A stretch of DNA of 5,899 nt from Weeksellaceae bacterium (GCA_022701475.1 JAKOOI010000305.1:1-5899), one strand, 5' to 3'; positions 1-5,899 are shown, counted from the first letter of the stretch. Program-made: numbers and translations. Notes: a model not told the origin generated them from the letters alone.

Positions 1-479
1 AAGAAGGCAACACAATCGGAGGAACCATTACCTGTGTCATCAGGAATGTTCCGGTGGGCATCGGGGAACCTGTCTTTTCCAAACTTCAGGCCGAACTGGG
101 AAAAGCCATGCTCAACATCAATGCAGCAAAAGGCTTTGAATATGGCAGCGGCTTCTGCGGCGCCAAAATGACCGGAAAGGAGCACAACGACCTTTTTAAT
201 GAAGACTTTACCACCCGCTCCAATCTTTCCGGCGGAATCCAGGGAGGAATTTCCAACGGAATGGATATCTATTTCCGGGTAGCTTTTAAACCGGTTGCCA
301 CCATTATCAGGCCACAGGAAAGTGTAGACAAAAACGGAAATCCTGTGATTGTGGAAGGCAAAGGCCGCCACGATCCCTGTGTACTCCCGAGAGCCGTGCC
401 GGTAGTAGAAAGTTTAGCAGCTTTCGTACTGGCTGATTTATTCCTTATCAACAAAACCAGAAATATCAACAACTTTTAA
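1..479 (+). CDS. aroC: Chorismate synthase, C-terminal part (5' end outside window)
   Basis: Chorismate synthase catalyses the last step of the shikimate pathway in the cytoplasm: loss of phosphate from 5-enolpyruvylshikimate 3-phosphate to give chorismate, using reduced FMN as a catalytic cofactor. The frame is open from the window edge (first full codon at position 3), giving 158 visible residues, a little under half of the usual 350-360. The visible part carries family motifs in the right order: EGNTIGG at the edge, [34 protein letters not shown], and the closing signature [20 protein letters not shown] codon at 54 could be taken as a start, but conserved sequence continues upstream of it, so it is internal. 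The gene ends 15 bp before the next one, suggesting co-transcription with the two thioredoxin-fold genes. No frameshift or missing motif is seen. Identification is firm; only the N-terminal half is unseen. Confidence 0.96.
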   Translation, partial: EGNTIGGTITCVIRNVPVGIGEPVFSKLQAELGKAMLNINAAKGFEYGSGFCGAKMTGKEHNDLFNEDFTTRSNLSGGIQGGISNGMDIYFRVAFKPVATIIRPQESVDKNGNPVIVEGKGRHDPCVLPRAVPVVESLAAFVLADLFLINKTRNINNF

Positions 480-494
480 ATACCATAGGTAATC

Positions 495-1058
495 ATGAAA
501 AATTACTGGGAAAAGAGCATCTCCTTCGAAGAATATGTGGAAACAGGAAGACAGAGACTGGAACTCCCTGTTACCCAACAGGATATTGATTTCAGGCCTT
601 ATTATGCACTGGGGATCCAGCGAATCGAAAGAACCCTTAAAAAATACACCCCGGATGCAGACCAGCTGCAGGAACTGGAATCAAAGGATTTCAACGGTAA
701 AATTTTAATCGTTTCAGAAGTATGGTGCGGCGATGCAAGTGCTACCGTTCCGGCTCTGGTTACATTTTTCAAAAACCACAGTGAAGTGAGGATTTTCCTC
801 AGGGACAGCGATAAAAGCCTGATCGGACAGTTTCTGACGAATGGCACGGAATCCATCCCGAAAGTCATTATCCTGAATGATGATTTTACCGTGAAGAATT
901 CCTGGGGACCGCGTCCGGCTTACGGCAAAGAACTGCTGATGAAACATAAGGCTGACCCTGAAGCCTATTCCAAAGATGAGTTTTATAATGACCTGCAGCT
1001 CTACTATGCAAAAAACAGAGGCAAAGATGCCATCCGGGAAATTCTGGAACTCCTTTAA
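495..1058 (+). CDS. Thioredoxin family protein with single-cysteine CGDA active site
   Basis: A 187-residue protein with no signal peptide or membrane segment, so probably cytoplasmic. A helical N-terminal extension (about residues 1-65) precedes a thioredoxin fold. The strand ILIVSEVWCGDASA (70-83) places W77-C78 at the active site, and ESIPKVIIL (119-127) supplies the cis-proline P122. The second active-site cysteine is replaced by Ala81 (C-G-D-A), so classical dithiol exchange is not possible; a monothiol, binding or non-redox role is likelier. It resembles the Thioredoxin_9-type family common in Bacteroidota and Firmicutes, whose substrate is not known to me. The conserved-looking WGPRPAYG segment at 137-144 follows the fold core. 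It starts at ATG 495, 15 bp after aroC, with no clear Shine-Dalgarno sequence, as usual for this phylum. It is followed after 18 bp by a second thioredoxin-fold gene, so the two may be co-expressed. The fold is well supported; the function is open. Confidence 0.88.
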   Translation: MKNYWEKSISFEEYVETGRQRLELPVTQQDIDFRPYYALGIQRIERTLKKYTPDADQLQELESKDFNGKILIVSEVWCGDASATVPALVTFFKNHSEVRIFLRDSDKSLIGQFLTNGTESIPKVIILNDDFTVKNSWGPRPAYGKELLMKHKADPEAYSKDEFYNDLQLYYAKNRGKDAIREILELL

Positions 1059-1076
1059 CGCAAACGGCTGGAAAAT

Positions 1077-1616
1077 ATGAAAAAAAATATCATTTATATT
1101 GTACTCATTGCCCTTATTGCGGTAATTGTGTTTGTTCCGGGAGTCAAAGACAGGCTGCAGGAAGCTTTTTTCCCGATTGCCACCATAGAAAATGCGGTCC
1201 ATATCAGTGAAGAGGATTATGACGTAGAGCTGAAAGGGATTAATGTTCCGGATACCAATCTGAAAAACTTCAGGAACAAAGCCGTATTCCTCAATTTCTG
1301 GGGAACCTGGTGCCCTCCCTGCCGCAAAGAATGGCCTTCGATCCAGAAGCTGTACGATACCCGGAAAGAGCATGTTGATTTCGTCCTGATTGCCATGAAC
1401 GATCAGGAGGACGCCGTAAAGAAATTCCTTAAGGAAAATAAATACAATGTTCCGGTCTATATTGCCCGGAGCCCGATCTCGGAGAAAATACTTCCGAAGG
1501 TTTTCCCTACGACCTATCTGCTGGACCATGACGGCCGTATCCTGATTAAGGAAGATGCCTCAAGAGACTGGAATACAGAATCGGTACACCAGTTCATTGA
1601 TAATATTATTAAATAA
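1077..1616 (+). CDS. Membrane-anchored TlpA/ResA-like thiol-disulfide oxidoreductase
   Basis: A 179-residue protein. Residues 4-21 (IIYIVLIALIAVIVFVPG and neighbours) form one hydrophobic segment after MKK, with no evident lipobox or signal peptidase site, so it should be an N-terminal anchor with the thioredoxin domain on the periplasmic side. The domain (about 45-179) has the strand AVFLNFWGTWCPPC with W78, C79 and C82, followed by RKEWP, and the cis-Pro loop VFPTTYLL with P144. These are the hallmarks of TlpA/ResA/DsbE-type reductases, which use electrons to reduce disulfides in exported proteins, often in cytochrome c maturation or oxidative stress defence. No cytochrome gene is nearby, so the partner cannot be named. 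The start ATG 1077 lies 18 bp after the CGDA thioredoxin gene; aroC and these two genes look like one operon. The stop codon lies inside the left arm of a 13-bp inverted repeat. Subfamily assignment is by motif only. Confidence 0.92.
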   Translation: MKKNIIYIVLIALIAVIVFVPGVKDRLQEAFFPIATIENAVHISEEDYDVELKGINVPDTNLKNFRNKAVFLNFWGTWCPPCRKEWPSIQKLYDTRKEHVDFVLIAMNDQEDAVKKFLKENKYNVPVYIARSPISEKILPKVFPTTYLLDHDGRILIKEDASRDWNTESVHQFIDNIIK

Positions 1617-1681
1617 TTTTAACTCAATTTTTCTGAGGTTGGTACGCATTTTGGAAATTATTCAGTTCTAAAATTATTTAA
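1609..1681. repeat. 13-bp A/T-only inverted repeat bracketing an intergenic gap
   Basis: TTAAATAATTTTA at 1609-1621 is the exact reverse complement of TAAAATTATTTAA at 1669-1681, with 47 bp between the arms. The left arm includes the stop codon of the TlpA-like gene; the right arm ends 14 bp before the ATG of the DUF1232 gene. Both arms consist only of A and T, so chance is more likely than for mixed sequence. It has no T-tract terminator layout, since the loop is long. It could be a regulator site pair, a weak long-range hairpin, or nothing. No duplicated target sites or transposase remnants are visible. Confidence 0.5.
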
Positions 1682-1695
1682 AGCAAACACTAAAA

Positions 1696-2043
1696 ATGAA
1701 GTATTCTAAACTGAGTCTGGCAAAAGAAGCCATCAGTCATAAGGGTTTTGTAAGAAAGATCCCGGATATATTCAGGATGGTAAAGATGTGGAGGAAAGGA
1801 GCCTATCCTATGAGATCCGTTGATATGATTCTGCCTATGCTCGGACTTTTATACGTAATTTCCCCGATTGATCTTCTTCCGGATATTGCCTTACCGGTAC
1901 TGGGAATTATGGACGACCTGGCAGTCCTCTCGTTAGTGATTCCTAAACTGATAAAGGAAGTGGACAGGTTCCTTACCTGGGAAGCCGAGCGGAAGTACAG
2001 CGCAGCAGGCACTACAGTGATTGACGCTGAAATTGTAAAATAA
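1696..2043 (+). CDS. DUF1232 (YkvA-type) small membrane-associated protein
   Basis: A 115-residue protein. The core at about residues 43-80 carries the DUF1232 signature YVISPIDLLPDIALPVLG followed by MDDLAVL, which this family shows almost unchanged across bacteria and plants. The family has two short hydrophobic helices around a conserved SPIDLLPD turn; here residues 43-56 and 65-83 are hydrophobic and could lie in or on the inner membrane. The N-terminal 40 residues are basic and the C-terminal tail (from about 88) is polar. The molecular role of the family is not established, and nothing here adds a specific one. The gene lies 79 bp after the TlpA-like gene, so it may have its own promoter, though I found no clean one; it ends directly at a strong terminator. 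ATG 1696 is preceded by an A-rich stretch (CTAAAA), typical of Bacteroidota starts, and the length fits the family. Family assignment is confident. Confidence 0.9.
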   Translation: MKYSKLSLAKEAISHKGFVRKIPDIFRMVKMWRKGAYPMRSVDMILPMLGLLYVISPIDLLPDIALPVLGIMDDLAVLSLVIPKLIKEVDRFLTWEAERKYSAAGTTVIDAEIVK

Positions 2044-2044
2044 T

Positions 2045-2073
2045 AAAGAACCATCCTGACCGGATGGTTTTTT
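2045..2073 (+). terminator. Rho-independent terminator after the DUF1232 gene
   Basis: AACCATCC (2049-2056) pairs perfectly with GGATGGTT (2062-2069) around a 5-base loop TGACC. The descending arm runs into a tract of six T (2068-2073). The stem can extend outward through G2048-T2070 and AAA/TTT pairs, which is common when terminators are flanked by A- and T-tracts. It begins two bases after the stop codon of the DUF1232 gene and separates it from the UMP synthase unit. Confidence 0.88.
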
Positions 2074-2079
2074 GGTACT

Positions 2080-2099
2080 CCGGCCGCGCCTGCCGGCAG
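2080..2099. repeat. GC-rich palindromic patch between terminator and promoter
   Basis: CTGCCGGCAG at 2090-2099 is a perfect 10-bp palindrome, and CCGGC (2080-2084) can also pair with GCCGG (2092-2096). The patch stands out against A/T-rich flanks and lies some 50 bp upstream of the putative -7 box. It may be a regulator site or simply the remains of a hairpin; no second copy exists in this window. Confidence 0.3.
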
Positions 2100-2126
2100 T
2101 AAAATTCATAATTGACGGCCCTGAAC

Positions 2127-2157
2127 TTTCAGCCTTCACCTCAAATCCTTAAATTTG
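2127..2157 (+). promoter_or_regulatory. Probable promoter of the UMP-synthase-like gene (Bacteroidota type)
   Basis: TAAATTTG at 2150-2157 matches exactly the Bacteroidota -7 consensus TAnnTTTG recognised by the primary sigma factor. The expected -33 TTG is not present at the right distance; TTTC at 2127-2130 lies about 19 bp upstream and may serve as a weak substitute. The box ends 19 bp before ATG 2177, implying a very short leader of roughly a dozen bases with no room for an attenuator. The -7 match and its place just after a terminator and before an ATG support the call; the weak -33 element limits it. Confidence 0.6.
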
Positions 2158-2176
2158 CAACATCTAATAAAAAATA

Positions 2177-3556
2177 ATGGAAAGTAAAAAAGACTTCTTT
2201 TTAGAATGCTATAAACTGGGCATCATCAAATTCGGAAGATTTACCTTAAAGAGCGGCATTGAAAGTCCGTTCTATGTAGACCTGAGACCCCTGGCATCAG
2301 ACCCGAAAATCCTGAAAAACCTGGCCAACTATCTCCTGGATATGCTTCCGCTGGATAATTTCGACCTTATCTGCGGGGTTCCGTATGCTGCTCTCCCGAT
2401 GGCTACTGCCATGTCGCTGGAAAGTTACATTCCATTAATTATCAAAAGAAAAGAAGCCAAGAATTACGGAACCAAAAAACTGATCGAAGGGATCTACCAG
2501 AAGGGACAGAACTGCCTCTTGGTGGAAGACGTCATCACTTCCGGTAAATCCCTGATTGAAACCATTGCAGAAGTGGAGCAGGAAGACCTTAAAGTAGCGG
2601 ATATTGTGGTGGTACTGGACAGGGAGCAGGGCGGAAAGCAGCTGCTGGAAAGCAGAGGGTATAAAGTCCATACCCTTTTCAATATTACCGAGGTTTGCGG
2701 GATCCTGAAGGAAACCGGAGAACTTTCTGATGACGAAGTAAACAGAATCCATGACTTCCTGCAGGGGAACCATATCCAGTTTGATGAGAAAACCAGATCT
2801 TCATACGAACAGAAACTGCAGACGGCTGAGCATTCCGTTGCTAAAAAATTACTGGAAACGGCATTATCCAAGCAATCCAATCTTATTGCATCGGCCGATG
2901 TGACTACGACTCAGGAACTGCTGGAACTGGCGGAAAAAACAGGGCCCCACATCATTGCTCTGAAAACCCATATTGACATCATCTCCGATTTCGATTACGA
3001 TAAAACCATTGTCCCGCTGAAAGCACTGGCTTCCAAACATAACTTCCTGCTGATGGAAGACCGCAAGTTCGCAGACATCGGGAATACCCAGGAACTTCAG
3101 TTTACCAGCGGTATTTTCAATATCACCGGCTGGGCAGATTTTGTAACCTCTCAGGTCATCGGTGGTTTCGAGTCCCTGGACTGCTTCAAAAACGTAGGTG
3201 TCGTTGCCATTATCGGCATGTCTTCCAAAGGGGCGTTGACCACGGCAAGTTACCGTGAAGAAGCACTGAAGATCGCTTCATCCCACCCGAACGTCATCGG
3301 CGGAGTTTCACAAAACGTACTTCCTGAAGAAATGCTCTTGTTTACGCCGGGCGTAAATCTTGCGGATTCGGGAGATGGAAAAGGCCAGCAGTACAATACT
3401 CCGGAGCATGTCTTTACCATGCTTCATACCGATTTTATTATCGTAGGAAGAGGAATCTATAAGGCTGAAAATCCTGAAGCGGCCGCTGCCCTGTATAAAA
3501 ACGAAGGTTGGAATGCCTATCTGAGCTCCCTTGAAAAAAAAGCAGCGGGGAACTAA
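2177..3556 (+). CDS. pyrF: Bifunctional orotate phosphoribosyltransferase / OMP decarboxylase (UMP-synthase-like pyrE-pyrF fusion)
   Basis: This 459-residue cytoplasmic protein should perform the last two steps of UMP synthesis: orotate plus PRPP to OMP, then decarboxylation to UMP. The N-terminal OPRT domain (about 1-200) has FGRFTLKSGIESPFYVDLR (19-37), the catalytic-loop region RKEAKNYGTKKLIEG (91-105) and the PRPP-binding loop VEDVITSGKS (116-125). The C-terminal decarboxylase domain (about 220-459) has the catalytic tetrad in ALKTH (K263) and EDRKFADIGNT (D295, K297, D300), then TPGVNL (390-395), the phosphate-binding GQQYN (403-407) and VGRGIY (423-428). The EDRKFADIGNT form and the OPRT-then-ODC order match eukaryotic UMP synthase rather than short separate bacterial enzymes. 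All listed catalytic residues are present, so both halves look active. It starts at ATG 2177 after an A-rich leader, has a terminator upstream and its own promoter, and is not in an operon with other pyr genes in view. The name pyrF is used for convenience; both pyrE and pyrF functions are encoded. Confidence 0.95.
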   Translation: MESKKDFFLECYKLGIIKFGRFTLKSGIESPFYVDLRPLASDPKILKNLANYLLDMLPLDNFDLICGVPYAALPMATAMSLESYIPLIIKRKEAKNYGTKKLIEGIYQKGQNCLLVEDVITSGKSLIETIAEVEQEDLKVADIVVVLDREQGGKQLLESRGYKVHTLFNITEVCGILKETGELSDDEVNRIHDFLQGNHIQFDEKTRSSYEQKLQTAEHSVAKKLLETALSKQSNLIASADVTTTQELLELAEKTGPHIIALKTHIDIISDFDYDKTIVPLKALASKHNFLLMEDRKFADIGNTQELQFTSGIFNITGWADFVTSQVIGGFESLDCFKNVGVVAIIGMSSKGALTTASYREEALKIASSHPNVIGGVSQNVLPEEMLLFTPGVNLADSGDGKGQQYNTPEHVFTMLHTDFIIVGRGIYKAENPEAAAALYKNEGWNAYLSSLEKKAAGN

Positions 3557-3562
3557 AAATCC

Positions 3563-3595
3563 TGTTTTAATTTCTGAAAAAATAAGTTATATTTG
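3563..3595 (+). promoter_or_regulatory. Probable promoter of the M1-like/barrel gene (Bacteroidota type)
   Basis: TATATTTG at 3588-3595 is a second exact match to the -7 consensus TAnnTTTG. No perfect -33 TTG is present; TGTTTT at 3563-3568 lies 19 bp upstream and is the best candidate. The box ends 17 bp before the TTG start at 3613, nearly the same spacing as for the UMP-synthase-like gene upstream. It falls between the stop of that gene and the next open frame, where a promoter would be expected, as no terminator separates the two. Confidence 0.55.
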
Positions 3596-3611
3596 ATACT
3601 TTATCAGAAAT
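3570..3611. repeat. 8-bp inverted repeat around the putative -7 box
   Basis: ATTTCTGA at 3570-3577 is the exact reverse complement of TCAGAAAT at 3604-3611; the 26 bp between them contain the putative -7 box. A smaller inverted repeat, TGATA/TATCA (3594-3598 and 3602-3606), overlaps the right arm. An operator for a dimeric regulator or an RNA hairpin at the extreme 5' end are possible; a chance match in A/T-rich sequence is also plausible. Confidence 0.35.
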
Positions 3612-3612
3612 A

Positions 3613-5899
3613 TTGAAAAGGGTTAGCATTTGTCTTATTTTGTTTTGGGGTGTTGCAGAAGTTTCTGCACAGAAGGACAGCATTTATATTGAAGCCCAGG
3701 TATCGCAGGACAGAAAAACAATGAATGTCCGGCAGGAAATCATTTATTATAATCATTCCGGCAAGGAACTGCAATCCCTGAAGCTTCTGAACTGGGTGGC
3801 TGCCTATCACAGAAGAGGAACTTCCCTCGTCTACCGGAAACTGGAAGACCGGAACACGGATCTCCATTTTGCGAAACCGGAAGCATTGGGCCAGCTCCTC
3901 AGCCTGCAGATTAAAAATGCAGATGCAGAAATCCCGGCTCCATCGGCCTCCGATGAAAACCTTATCCTCCCGCTGAAGCAGCCCTTGCTGCCCGGCGAAA
4001 AAACAACACTGCAGCTCGTCTATCAGATCAGGATTCCTGACCAGCGCTTCACCGGCTATGGAACATCCGGTCAGCAGACAGCTTTAAAATATTTCTTTAT
4101 TGTTCCGGATCGTTTCGATCCGGACAATATTTCTCCCAGGAATTATGCTGATATAGAAGAATCGGTAAGCTTCAATACCTACTGGACCGTCAATTTCGAT
4201 ATTCCGGTCAGTTATTTTATCGAGAGCAACCTGCAGCAGGTACAGATGAATTATTTTAAAGGATATCTTGATTCAGATCCTGAATTCCTGATTTCACAGA
4301 ACGAATTCCCATCCATCAAAGTCAATACGGATGGCATCAATACCGAAGTGAAGTTCGGGTACAACCTGAAACCGGAGGAAAAACAGAATCTTGAGTTTTA
4401 TCTTCCGCTGCATCTTAAATTCATCAAAGAAAAAACAGGAACCCTTCCCGAGAGGATTTTTATCTCCGAAAAATTCAGATCCAAAGAAGATTTCTTCGGG
4501 AATAATGATATCAGCTTCTGGAAATTCAGGTTCCAGCTGTTTACCGATGCAGAGAAAACAGACCTCGATTATTTCGGGATTGTTGCCAAGAAAGTTCTGG
4601 ATGAAAGCATTATTACGGACAAACAGGACAACCACTGGTTTAAAAACGGACTGAAATCCTATCTGGAAATGCAGTACCTGCAAAAATTCTATCCGGAGAC
4701 CAAACTCCTCGGCGCATTGCCGGAGACCAGAATTTTCGGAATCAAACCTTTGAAGCTTTTCCATGCCTCCCAGGTAAAACTGACCGAGCGGTATGGCCTT
4801 GCCTATCAATACATCATGTCCCAGAACCTGGACCAGAAAATCGATGAAAAATATGCGGTACTGAGCAATTTCAACGATATGGCCATCAGCCATTTTGAGA
4901 CCGGTACCCTGTTCAGCTATTCCGCAGATAAAATGGGCTATGCAAAATTTGACCGGTTGGTACAGGATTTCATCCGCACCCATACAGACCGGCAGACCGA
5001 TCCGAGAGATTTCCTGAAGGAACTTGCCCTGAGCGACAGAAGAACGGCTTATCTTGAAGAATTCATCCAGCACAAAAACAGGGTAAACTTCCAGCTGAAA
5101 AGATTCAGGAAAGAAGGCGATTCCCTGCAGATCAGAATCCGTAAAAATACCTCTGCAGATATCCCTGTCAAGCTTCAGACTGAAGAAAGGGATGGTAAAA
5201 AGAGATCCTATTGGCTTGACATGGGCGACGAAAAATCAAAGACCGTCTCGATTCCTGCTTTTGACACCTATAAAATCACCCTGAATGACGATTATATTTT
5301 CCCTGAAGCCAATTACCGGGATAATTTCCTGTATGCCAAAGGGATTTTCTCAAACATGAGGAAAATAAAGCTGAAGCTGATTAAAGACATCCCCAATCCG
5401 GAATTCAATGAAATTTATGTAAATCCCAGGGTCCGTTTCAATAATACCTATGACAAATTCCTGATCGGGTTCAACTTTAAAAACCAGTCGCTTTTTGATC
5501 AGAAGTTCCTCTATTCCGTTACGCCAACCTACAGTACCGGAACGGGAAAACTGGTAGGTTCCGGAGCGGTAGCCTATTCTTTCCTGCCTGCAGAAAGCAT
5601 TTTCAGGAGCATTACTTTCGGTATTTCCGGCTCCCGTTATCATTACGATTACGATCTGGCTTATCAGAAGGCATCTGTTTATTCAAATATTAATTTCAGA
5701 AAAAACCCGCGGAGCACGGTGAGCCGCGGCATCGGGGTTTCCTACAATTATTTCGAAAGGGATCTGAACGCTGAAATGATCCTGAAAAACGATTATGACC
5801 GGTATAACCTGTGGAGTGTGGGTTATGGCTATTCCGATAACCAGAGCATCCATGAAAAAAGCCTGAGCCTGAGCTCCCAATGGATGGAAGATTTCCAGA
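3613..5899 (+). CDS. Secreted M1-peptidase-like (gluzincin-type) protein with degenerate zinc site and C-terminal outer-membrane beta-barrel; 3' end outside window
   Basis: An uninterrupted frame of 762 visible residues that continues past the window. The in-frame stop at 3583-3585 leaves no ATG or GTG before the mature protein, so TTG 3613 is the best start; it yields a signal peptide (MKRVSICLILFWGVAEVSA, likely cut before QKD). Residues about 20-200 resemble the M1 N-terminal beta domain (NVRQEIIYYNHSGKEL; LPGEKTTLQLVYQIRIPD). Residues about 200-460 resemble the M1 catalytic domain, with NHWFKNGLKSYLEMQYL (340-356) where active enzymes have LWLNEGFAxY, and a later helix pair around FSYSADKMGYAKF (434-446). 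However, HExxH is replaced by GIVAK (322-326), the third zinc ligand Glu by Asn345, and no GxMEN motif is evident. A beta-rich domain (about 497-575) leads to amphipathic strands from about 597 that look like an outer-membrane barrel. It is probably an envelope protein without peptidase activity; its job is unknown. It is transcribed from its own probable promoter. Confidence 0.75.
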   Translation, partial: MKRVSICLILFWGVAEVSAQKDSIYIEAQVSQDRKTMNVRQEIIYYNHSGKELQSLKLLNWVAAYHRRGTSLVYRKLEDRNTDLHFAKPEALGQLLSLQIKNADAEIPAPSASDENLILPLKQPLLPGEKTTLQLVYQIRIPDQRFTGYGTSGQQTALKYFFIVPDRFDPDNISPRNYADIEESVSFNTYWTVNFDIPVSYFIESNLQQVQMNYFKGYLDSDPEFLISQNEFPSIKVNTDGINTEVKFGYNLKPEEKQNLEFYLPLHLKFIKEKTGTLPERIFISEKFRSKEDFFGNNDISFWKFRFQLFTDAEKTDLDYFGIVAKKVLDESIITDKQDNHWFKNGLKSYLEMQYLQKFYPETKLLGALPETRIFGIKPLKLFHASQVKLTERYGLAYQYIMSQNLDQKIDEKYAVLSNFNDMAISHFETGTLFSYSADKMGYAKFDRLVQDFIRTHTDRQTDPRDFLKELALSDRRTAYLEEFIQHKNRVNFQLKRFRKEGDSLQIRIRKNTSADIPVKLQTEERDGKKRSYWLDMGDEKSKTVSIPAFDTYKITLNDDYIFPEANYRDNFLYAKGIFSNMRKIKLKLIKDIPNPEFNEIYVNPRVRFNNTYDKFLIGFNFKNQSLFDQKFLYSVTPTYSTGTGKLVGSGAVAYSFLPAESIFRSITFGISGSRYHYDYDLAYQKASVYSNINFRKNPRSTVSRGIGVSYNYFERDLNAEMILKNDYDRYNLWSVGYGYSDNQSIHEKSLSLSSQWMEDFQ

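Noticed and set aside
54..56. GTG as an apparent start for the first gene.
   Set aside because: Conserved chorismate synthase sequence, including EGNTIGG, continues in frame upstream to the window edge, so the GTG is internal.
714..1529. A 271-codon open frame on the minus strand across both thioredoxin-fold genes.
   Set aside because: It lies opposite two well-identified genes, crosses their intergenic gap, and its translation shows no recognisable domain; it is a shadow of the sense coding pattern.
1651..1683. Possible promoter for the DUF1232 gene (TTG at 1651-1653 with TAAAATTA or TATTTAAA downstream).
   Set aside because: Neither downstream box matches TAnnTTTG well and the spacings are poor; not strong enough to annotate.
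3557..3612. Terminator after the UMP-synthase-like gene.
   Set aside because: No GC-containing stem followed by a T-tract is present; only weak A/T-rich inverted repeats are seen, so read-through into the next gene remains possible.
4391..4654. An 87-codon plus-strand open frame in another phase within the long gene.
   Set aside because: Fully contained in the real frame and gives a low-complexity Ser/Lys-rich translation with no family resemblance.
4294..5073. A 259-codon minus-strand open frame inside the M1-like/barrel gene.
   Set aside because: The plus-strand frame is continuous over more than 2.2 kb with a signal peptide and family features; the antisense frame shows no motif of its own.

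Overview
The window looks like chromosomal DNA from a member of Bacteroidota, most likely a flavobacterium of the Chryseobacterium/Weeksellaceae kind. The signs are: two exact matches to the Bacteroidota -7 promoter consensus TAnnTTTG; A-rich starts without clear Shine-Dalgarno sequences; chorismate synthase and TlpA-type proteins of Bacteroidota character; and a large secreted M1-like protein ending in a probable outer-membrane beta-barrel. The genus is an inference. All six genes lie on the + strand. No RNA genes, insertion sequences, CRISPR arrays or phage genes were seen.

Positions 1-1616 read as one tight unit. The 3' half of aroC (chorismate synthase) is followed after 15 bp by a cytoplasmic thioredoxin-fold protein with a CGDA active site (one cysteine), and after 18 bp by a membrane-anchored TlpA/ResA-like thioredoxin with a full WCPPC motif. 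A 79-bp gap, bounded by a perfect 13-bp A/T-only inverted repeat, separates this unit from a small DUF1232 (YkvA-type) membrane protein at 1696-2043. That gene ends in a clear Rho-independent terminator.

Positions 2127-3556 hold a separate transcription unit: a promoter with an exact -7 box, then a 459-residue fusion of orotate phosphoribosyltransferase and OMP decarboxylase. The domain order and ODC motifs resemble eukaryotic UMP synthase. It carries out the last two steps of UMP synthesis.

Positions 3563-5899 hold a second promoter with an exact -7 box and a long open frame that starts at a TTG codon and runs off the window. It encodes a signal peptide, an M1-aminopeptidase-like (gluzincin) body and the beginning of a probable outer-membrane beta-barrel. 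At the place where the zinc motif HExxH-x18-E should be, the sequence reads GIVAK...N, so it looks like a catalytically dead peptidase relative. This is the most unusual gene here.

Overall this is mostly ordinary housekeeping sequence. The points deserving a second look are the pseudo-peptidase/barrel protein, the UMP-synthase-like fusion, the monothiol thioredoxin and the inverted repeats in two intergenic gaps. I see no convincing sign of a wholly new multi-gene system.
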